Positions 41,367-46,057 of a stretch of 46,057 bases of DNA are shown in pieces. The first letter of the stretch is position 1, and each line of letters starts with the position of its first letter. The stretch is from the NCBI GenBank assembly GCA_016870915.1, contig VFZY01000022.1, forward strand, positions 1-46,057, read 5' to 3'. Source of the DNA: Acidobacteriota bacterium. Its GTDB lineage: Bacteria > Acidobacteriota > Terriglobia > Bryobacterales > Bryobacteraceae. A model generated the notes under the pieces. That model saw only the letters and a list, made by a program, of their open reading frames with translations. It made no database searches and was not told the origin of the DNA. The position numbers and the translations under genes were made by a program.

Positions 41367-44300
41367 ATGTTCCCGGGTGTTTGGAGCCGCGCCGGAGCGG
41401 CCCTCGCGCTTTTGGCGCTTTCCGTTGCGGCGCAGGACCCCCGAGGCTTTCTCAGTGGCGCGGTCACCGATAGTTCCGGGGCGGTGATCCCCAACGCCGC
41501 CGTTGCGCTTAAGCACGGCCGGACGGGAATCAGCACACGGTTGACCACGAACCCGGAGGGCATCTACGAAGCCAACTACCTGCCCACGGGTGAGTACGCG
41601 ATCACGGTTGAGTTCACCGGCTTTAAGACCTTTGCCCGTACCGTTGACCTGCGCATCGGCGACCGGCTGCGCGTTGACGTCACGCTTGAGCCCGGCGCTG
41701 CCAGCGAGCGGGTGCAGGTCACCGCCGAGACGCCCGTGCTGGAGACCTCCAACGCCACTGTTGGCCAGGTCATCGATCAGAAGGTGCTGGCTAATATGCC
41801 CATCCGGTCCGGCTCCATCTCATGGTTGTACTCGCTGGCTCCGGGTACCTCGCTTGCTTCGCTTCCCTACGATGGACCCTGGAACATCGACCAGTCGAGT
41901 TCCGTTCGCGTCGGCGGCTCCGGCCTGGGCGGGGTTGACTACAACGTGGACGGAGTTTCCAACAATGCCTATGGCGGCCGCACGGCCTTTGTTCCGCCGC
42001 CCGACATGGTGGAAGAGGTCCGCGTGGATACCTCCAGTTACGACGCCGCGGTTGGCCACACTTCCGGTGGCCAGATCAATGTTTCTCTCAAGTCAGGCGG
42101 GAACGGCCTTCACGGCACGCTCGGATTCTCGGCAGCCAGCGGCCCCATGATGACGCGCAACTTCTTCACCAACGGATTCATCTTTGACCCCACCACCGGA
42201 CCCATCACCGCGAAGAAGATCAAAGACAATACACCCTTCACGCGCTGGCAGCGGCAGTCCGCCGCCGTCGGTGGACCCGTTTACCTCCCCAGACTCTACA
42301 ACGGGCGCAACCGGACCTTTTGGATGTTCGGCTATCAGGCCCACAACCGCCTGCGTACCGTTGCCGGACCCGTCACCGTTCCCACTGAAGCCATGCGCCG
42401 CGGCGACTTCTCGGCGCTGCTGGGCCTGGGCAACACCTATCAAATCTACGATCCCTATTCCACCACGGCTGAAGGAGTGCGCTTCCGACGGCAGCCTGTG
42501 CCGGGCAACATCCTGCCTGCCAGCCGCATCTCTTCGGACGCCCAACGCTACATCAAGTACTTCCCGCTCCCTAACGCGGCTGGCACCGCCGACTCGACCA
42601 ACAACTACGTCGCCACCCGGCCGGATAAGCAGGATCTTTACCAGCCCATCATCCGGATCGACCACAACTGGAGCGAGCGCTGGCGCACCTTCGGCCGCTA
42701 CTCCCAATCCACGTTCAACGGTAGTTTTGATCGATTCGTTGCCGGCAGCCCCGTCCGTGGCCGCCTGCGCCAGCGGCCCTACAAGGGCGTCGCCCTCGAC
42801 ACCGTCGGCATGCTGAGTTCCACACTCACGCTGGACGTGCGCTATGGCTACACGTGGTTCAGCGAGAAACAGGCCTTCGTCAATCAAGGTTACGACCTCA
42901 GCGAATTCGGGTTCCCCGGCAGCCTGACTGCTCCGCTCGATCCGCGCGGCCGCACCTTCCCTGCCATCACGGTTGCCGGCATGCTGCCCCTGGGCAACGA
43001 TGGCGGTTTCGATCAGCGTTACTACACTCATTCATTGCTCACCGTGCTCAACTGGACTCGCGGCAAACACAGTCTCCGTTTCGGTTTCGACGGACGCCTC
43101 ACCTACGACAACTCGGCCACGTTCGGCAACGTCAGCCCCGCGCTCGCCTTCGGTGACCTGTACACACGCGGGCCTCTCGACAACTCCCCTGGCTCACCCG
43201 GCGCCGGACAGAATTTCGCCAGCCTTCTGTTCGGCATTCCCACCGCCGGCGGTATCGATATCAATGATTCGCGGGCGGAGTCCAGCCCATTCCATTCGCT
43301 GTTCGTGCAGGACGACTGGCGCATTGCCCGGAACTTCACCATCAACGCCGGGCTCCGTTGGGAGTATGAGGGCCAGATTCAGGAGCGCTACAACCGCAAC
43401 TCCGCCGATTTCGATTTTTCCACGCCCAACCCGATTCAAGCCCAGGCTCGCGCCAACTACGCCGCCGCGCCAATGCCCGAGCTGGCGCCCGCCAACTTCC
43501 AAACGCTGGGCGGGCTGATGTTCGTGGGCCGGAATGGCGTTGCCCGCCAGTTGCGCCCGGCCACCTACAACACCTTCATGCCGCGCCTCGGCTTCGCCTG
43601 GAGCCTTACTCCGCGCATCGTGGTTCGCGCCGGCTACGGCATCTTCTATGGGCTGATCGGCGCTGATTTCACCGATGTTTCGCAGCCGGGTTTCAACCGC
43701 CGCACCAATCTGGTGGCCTCGAACGACAACGGCCGTACCTATGCGGCCACGCTGGTCAATCCCTTTCCCGCCGGTGTGGATCAGCCTGAAGGCGCATCCC
43801 AAGGTCTAACCACGTTTCTTGGCCGGTCCCCAGGCTTTTTCGCCGCCGACGGGCGCCGTCCCTACACGCAGCGCTGGAGTTATAACATCCAGTTCGAGCC
43901 CTTCTCCCGTAGCGTCGTCGAAATCGGTTATCAGGGCAATCGCGCCACCCGTCTGCGCGTGAATACGGATCTCAATCCGGTCCCGCTCGAGCATCTCAGC
44001 ACTTCGCCGGTGCGCGACAACACGCGCATCAACTTTCTGACCGCCGCCGTGCCCAATCCCTTCCGCGGCATAGAGGCGTTCCGGGGCACTGCGTTCCTTG
44101 CCAACGCCAACACCACGCGCAGCCAGTTGCTGCGCCCGTTCCCGCACTTCGGTTCGCTGGTCACCGCGCTTCCCGCCGGTTCATCCTGGTATCACGCTCT
44201 CACGGCCCGCTTTGAGCGGCGGTTCGCGCAAGGCTTCATGGTGCAGGCCAACTACACGTGGTCGAAGGCGATGGAAGCGGTGGAGTACCGGAGCCCCAAT

Positions 44301-44834
44301 GATCCTGCTCCGGCCCACATCATCTCCGACCTGGATCGCACCCACCGCTTTACGTTTGCTGGAATGTACGAGTTGCCTTTCTTCCGGAACAGCCGGTTTC
44401 TCGGCGGCTGGCAGCTTCAGGCGATCTATCAGGGACAAACCGGCCCGCCCATCAGCTTCGGCAACGTGATCTATTCGGGCTCCTACAGCCAGTTGAAGGT
44501 CTCCCAACCGCCGGTGCAGCAGTGGTTCAACACCGCCGGCTTTGAGCGCCGCGCGGCATTTCAGCTCGATCAGAACGTCCGGTACTTCCCGCAGCGCCTG
44601 GCGAGCATTCGCGGCGACGGCATTAATGTCTGGGACATGTCCGTCCAGAAGAACTTCAGGATCTGGGAGAAGGTTACGGTGCAATTGCGCGGGGAAGCCG
44701 AAGGCGCGACGAACACGCCCAATTTCAGTCCGCCGAACACCGCTCCGCCCAACACCCTTTTCGGCCGGGTCACCAGCACTCAGACCGGCCAGGAGGAGCG
44801 CCGAATCTTCGCCGGTCTTAAACTGATTTTTTGA
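41367..44834 (+). CDS. Oar-like TonB-dependent receptor with carboxypeptidase-regulatory-like domain
   Basis: 1155 residues from ATG 41367, with GGGAG 4 bases upstream and a signal peptide (WSRAGAALALLALSVAAQDP); an ATG at 41289 is an upstream alternative. Residues ~28-115 are a CarboxypepD_reg-like domain (LSGAVTDSSGAVIPNAAVAL). A plug follows (VLANMPIRSG, VRVGGSGLGGVDYNVDGVSN), then a ~900-residue outer-membrane barrel with many aromatic beta strands (FVQDDWRIARNFTINAGLRW, RAGYGIFYGLIGADF). It ends GLKLIF, with the terminal Phe expected for BamA recognition. These receptors import large ligands, often plant or peptide polymers; the ligand is unknown. TAGAAT at 41275 is a possible -10 element. 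It is divergent from the ASPIC/UnbV genes. Confidence 0.93.
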   Translation: MFPGVWSRAGAALALLALSVAAQDPRGFLSGAVTDSSGAVIPNAAVALKHGRTGISTRLTTNPEGIYEANYLPTGEYAITVEFTGFKTFARTVDLRIGDRLRVDVTLEPGAASERVQVTAETPVLETSNATVGQVIDQKVLANMPIRSGSISWLYSLAPGTSLASLPYDGPWNIDQSSSVRVGGSGLGGVDYNVDGVSNNAYGGRTAFVPPPDMVEEVRVDTSSYDAAVGHTSGGQINVSLKSGGNGLHGTLGFSAASGPMMTRNFFTNGFIFDPTTGPITAKKIKDNTPFTRWQRQSAAVGGPVYLPRLYNGRNRTFWMFGYQAHNRLRTVAGPVTVPTEAMRRGDFSALLGLGNTYQIYDPYSTTAEGVRFRRQPVPGNILPASRISSDAQRYIKYFPLPNAAGTADSTNNYVATRPDKQDLYQPIIRIDHNWSERWRTFGRYSQSTFNGSFDRFVAGSPVRGRLRQRPYKGVALDTVGMLSSTLTLDVRYGYTWFSEKQAFVNQGYDLSEFGFPGSLTAPLDPRGRTFPAITVAGMLPLGNDGGFDQRYYTHSLLTVLNWTRGKHSLRFGFDGRLTYDNSATFGNVSPALAFGDLYTRGPLDNSPGSPGAGQNFASLLFGIPTAGGIDINDSRAESSPFHSLFVQDDWRIARNFTINAGLRWEYEGQIQERYNRNSADFDFSTPNPIQAQARANYAAAPMPELAPANFQTLGGLMFVGRNGVARQLRPATYNTFMPRLGFAWSLTPRIVVRAGYGIFYGLIGADFTDVSQPGFNRRTNLVASNDNGRTYAATLVNPFPAGVDQPEGASQGLTTFLGRSPGFFAADGRRPYTQRWSYNIQFEPFSRSVVEIGYQGNRATRLRVNTDLNPVPLEHLSTSPVRDNTRINFLTAAVPNPFRGIEAFRGTAFLANANTTRSQLLRPFPHFGSLVTALPAGSSWYHALTARFERRFAQGFMVQANYTWSKAMEAVEYRSPNDPAPAHIISDLDRTHRFTFAGMYELPFFRNSRFLGGWQLQAIYQGQTGPPISFGNVIYSGSYSQLKVSQPPVQQWFNTAGFERRAAFQLDQNVRYFPQRLASIRGDGINVWDMSVQKNFRIWEKVTVQLRGEAEGATNTPNFSPPNTAPPNTLFGRVTSTQTGQEERRIFAGLKLIF

Positions 44835-44902
44835 AGGGCACGCGCACGACGGACTCGATCCGGCGCACCTTGAGTCGCGTGTTTCCCGATGTCCGGAGAC
44901 GC

Positions 44903-44920
44903 GCCGGAGCGGCCTTTTTT
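44903..44920 (+). terminator. Weak intrinsic terminator after the TonB-dependent receptor
   Basis: GCCG-GAG-CGGC (44903-44913) is a short GC stem with a triloop, followed by C and six T (44914-44920). It lies about 70 bp after the receptor stop. The stem is only 4 bp, so the call is tentative. Confidence 0.35.
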
Positions 44921-44954
44921 CGGCTTTAGCCACCCGCCCGAGCGGTCAGACCGG

Positions 44955-45668
44955 TCAGAACAGCACCTTCATGCCGAACTGAATCACTCGGGGCCAGGCG
45001 AACTCGCCGGTGACGACACCGAAGGCCGTGTTAGCTGGTGCGGTATTGGGAGCGGTGAACTGCGGGTGGTTCATCGCGTTGATGGCCTCGGCCCGGAACT
45101 GGATGTTGATCCGTTCGGTGACGGACGAGTTCTTGATGAGGGAGAGGTCCCAGTTGTCGGGACCGTCGGCGCGAATGCCCGCGAACCTCGTGGACAGGCG
45201 CCGGACGTTTGAGGCAAGCTGCCGCGTGTTGTCGCGTTCAAAGCCGGCGTTCACGTTAAACCAGCGGTTGACGTCCTTGGAGCCGGTGGGGACGTCCTTG
45301 AGATTTCCGCTGAAGATGGCATTGCCGAAGCCGAGAGGCGCGCCGCTCTGTTTGGTGAGGATGCCCTGGAACTGCCATCCACTCACCAGGAACGACGCTA
45401 CTTTGTTCGGCGGCGCTCCGAAGTGCCTGCCCTTGCCGAACGGCAGCTCATAGAGCCAGTTGAGCGTGGTGCGATGCGGCCGGTCCTGGCTTGAAATCAC
45501 TTCTTCGGGGCGCAGGTCGAAGCCGTTGAGGTACGACACGGCCTCCATCAGTTTGGAGAACGTGTACGAAAGGGAGGCGCTCAGGCCGCCGCCAAAGCGC
45601 TTCTCGAAACGCATCTGTGCCGAGTGGTACCACGAGTAGCCGTTGTTCTGATATGAACCCACATTTCC
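44955..45668 (-). pseudogene. C-terminal fragment of a second TonB-dependent receptor, cut by an insertion sequence
   Basis: From GNV (45668-45660) the frame encodes about 237 residues of the end of an Oar-like barrel: SYQNNGYSWYHSAQMRFEKR, RPHRTTLNWLYELPFGKG, FLVSGWQFQGILTKQSGAPL, FRAEAINAMNHPQFTAPNTA, ending GMKVLF. Upstream of about 45669 the receptor similarity ends abruptly; the frame continues with Arg/Ala-rich sequence to a stop near 45712. There the IS1380-type element begins, so the N-terminal ~900 residues are missing from this side. GTG 45662 is the first possible start, but the fragment has no signal peptide or plug and cannot make a receptor. It faces the intact paralogue tail to tail across 120 bp. 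Confidence 0.8.
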
Positions 45669-46057
45669 GTTTTGAGCCGCGCGTGCGAATCTCCTGGATG
45701 CTCGTCCGCATCAATATCGATAGGGGTTTGAAGGCAGCGAAGACCCCTGCGGAGGACAGCACCCAATGGGTGACAAACAAAACCAGCCCTTTCAGCTCTC
45801 GTTCAACGGCCTTCTCAAGATCGACTTCCAGGGATCGCGCGTTACTTCCGATGGTGGTCTGATCCTGGTGCGTGAGTTGGATGAACGGCTGGGCTTCGGT
45901 GCTCTCATTGCCCAACACCTGACTGACTCACGGCGCGGCAAGAATACCCAGCTTCCGCTGGCGGACCTACTGCGCCAGTCCGTCTACAGCCGGATTGCCG
46001 GCTACGAGGATGTCAACGATGCCGAGCGGCTCTCGCAGGATCCAACCTTCCGGCTGA
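45669..46057 (+). mobile_element. IS1380-family insertion sequence, left part
   Basis: The element's left boundary is placed near 45669 because similarity to the TonB receptor stops there, and the transposase begins about 100 bp later. The terminal inverted repeat cannot be defined because the right end lies beyond the window. The boundary is uncertain by about 10 bp. Confidence 0.5.
45766..46057 (+). CDS. IS1380-family transposase, N-terminal part (cut by window edge)
   Basis: The frame starts at ATG 45766, with GGAGG about 10 bases upstream, and is open to the right edge (97 codons). It contains NGLLKIDFQGSRVTSDGGLI, then LVRELDERLGF, the block TQLPLADLLRQSVYSRIAGY and EDVNDAERLSQDPTFR. 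These are the conserved N-terminal segments of IS1380 DDE transposases: the SDGG loop carries the first region near the catalytic Asp, and the R-I-A-GYEDxNDAxRLxxDP motif is diagnostic. The rest of the catalytic domain is outside the window. The insertion probably inactivated the minus-strand TonB receptor to its left. Confidence 0.9.
   Translation, partial: MGDKQNQPFQLSFNGLLKIDFQGSRVTSDGGLILVRELDERLGFGALIAQHLTDSRRGKNTQLPLADLLRQSVYSRIAGYEDVNDAERLSQDPTFRL

Noticed and set aside
1-46057. CRISPR array, rRNA, tRNA or prophage
   Set aside because: No regularly spaced repeats, no conserved tRNA arms in the short intergenic gaps, and no phage structural genes were seen.

Overview
This is a GC-rich, gene-dense stretch from a Gram-negative bacterium, most likely an acidobacterium of the Bryobacterales/Solibacter type. 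The lineage is inferred from gene content: Oar-like TonB-dependent receptors with an N-terminal carboxypeptidase-regulatory-like domain, an ATPase-less ADOP/MacB-type permease, a DUF1549/DUF1553 + DUF1501 gene pair, paired CRTAC1/ASPIC-UnbV beta-propeller proteins and a TIGR02999-type ECF sigma factor. LpxC indicates an outer membrane with lipid A. No rRNA, tRNA or CRISPR array was seen, and no gap between genes exceeds about 200 bp.

Layout. 1-170 is the tail of an IS630-type transposase. 271-2646 is a secreted metallophosphoesterase with an Fn3 tail, cut by one in-frame TGA. 2653-3795 is a DUF5009/NagX-like membrane acyltransferase. 3804-6446 is a three-gene overlapping unit (secreted TPR protein with a terminal CXXCH, LytS-type kinase, LytTR regulator) preceded by 21-bp-spaced direct repeats resembling LytTR sites. 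6471-7673 (minus) is an enolase-superfamily dehydratase cut by one in-frame TAA. 7815-12022 is a run of four co-directional genes: PRC/MgtE_N/CBS protein, divergent NRAMP-family transporter, PP2C phosphatase and MidA-type methyltransferase. 12021-12248 (minus) is a compact transcription unit for a 22-residue Lys/Ala peptide. 12314-15481 holds an RlpA lipoprotein, a sigma-54 activator without receiver domain and a GT4 glycosyltransferase.

15504-19207 carries two small unknown genes, a HyuA-type hydantoinase/oxoprolinase and an MscS channel. 19362-27809 carries the ADOP permease, an exported RidA-like protein and a tight PSCyt/DUF1553-DUF1501-PPC operon. 27793-32657 has housekeeping genes: a CDP-alcohol phosphatidyltransferase, lpxC, polA (apparently without active proofreading) and an ECF sigma factor. 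32658-41168 (minus) has guaA of the long, eukaryote-like form, an S41 protease, an exported Gfo/Idh/MocA protein and two overlapping ASPIC/UnbV genes. 41367-46057 has an intact Oar-like receptor, a second receptor facing it, and an IS1380-family element that has cut the second receptor.

The most notable items are the Lys/Ala micro-protein unit, the MgtE-N/NRAMP pair lacking the usual NRAMP metal motifs, the LytTR-like repeat array in front of the operon that encodes a LytTR regulator, the two clean single-codon nonsense interruptions, and the eukaryote-like GMP synthase. All statements come from reading the sequence; no database search was run.
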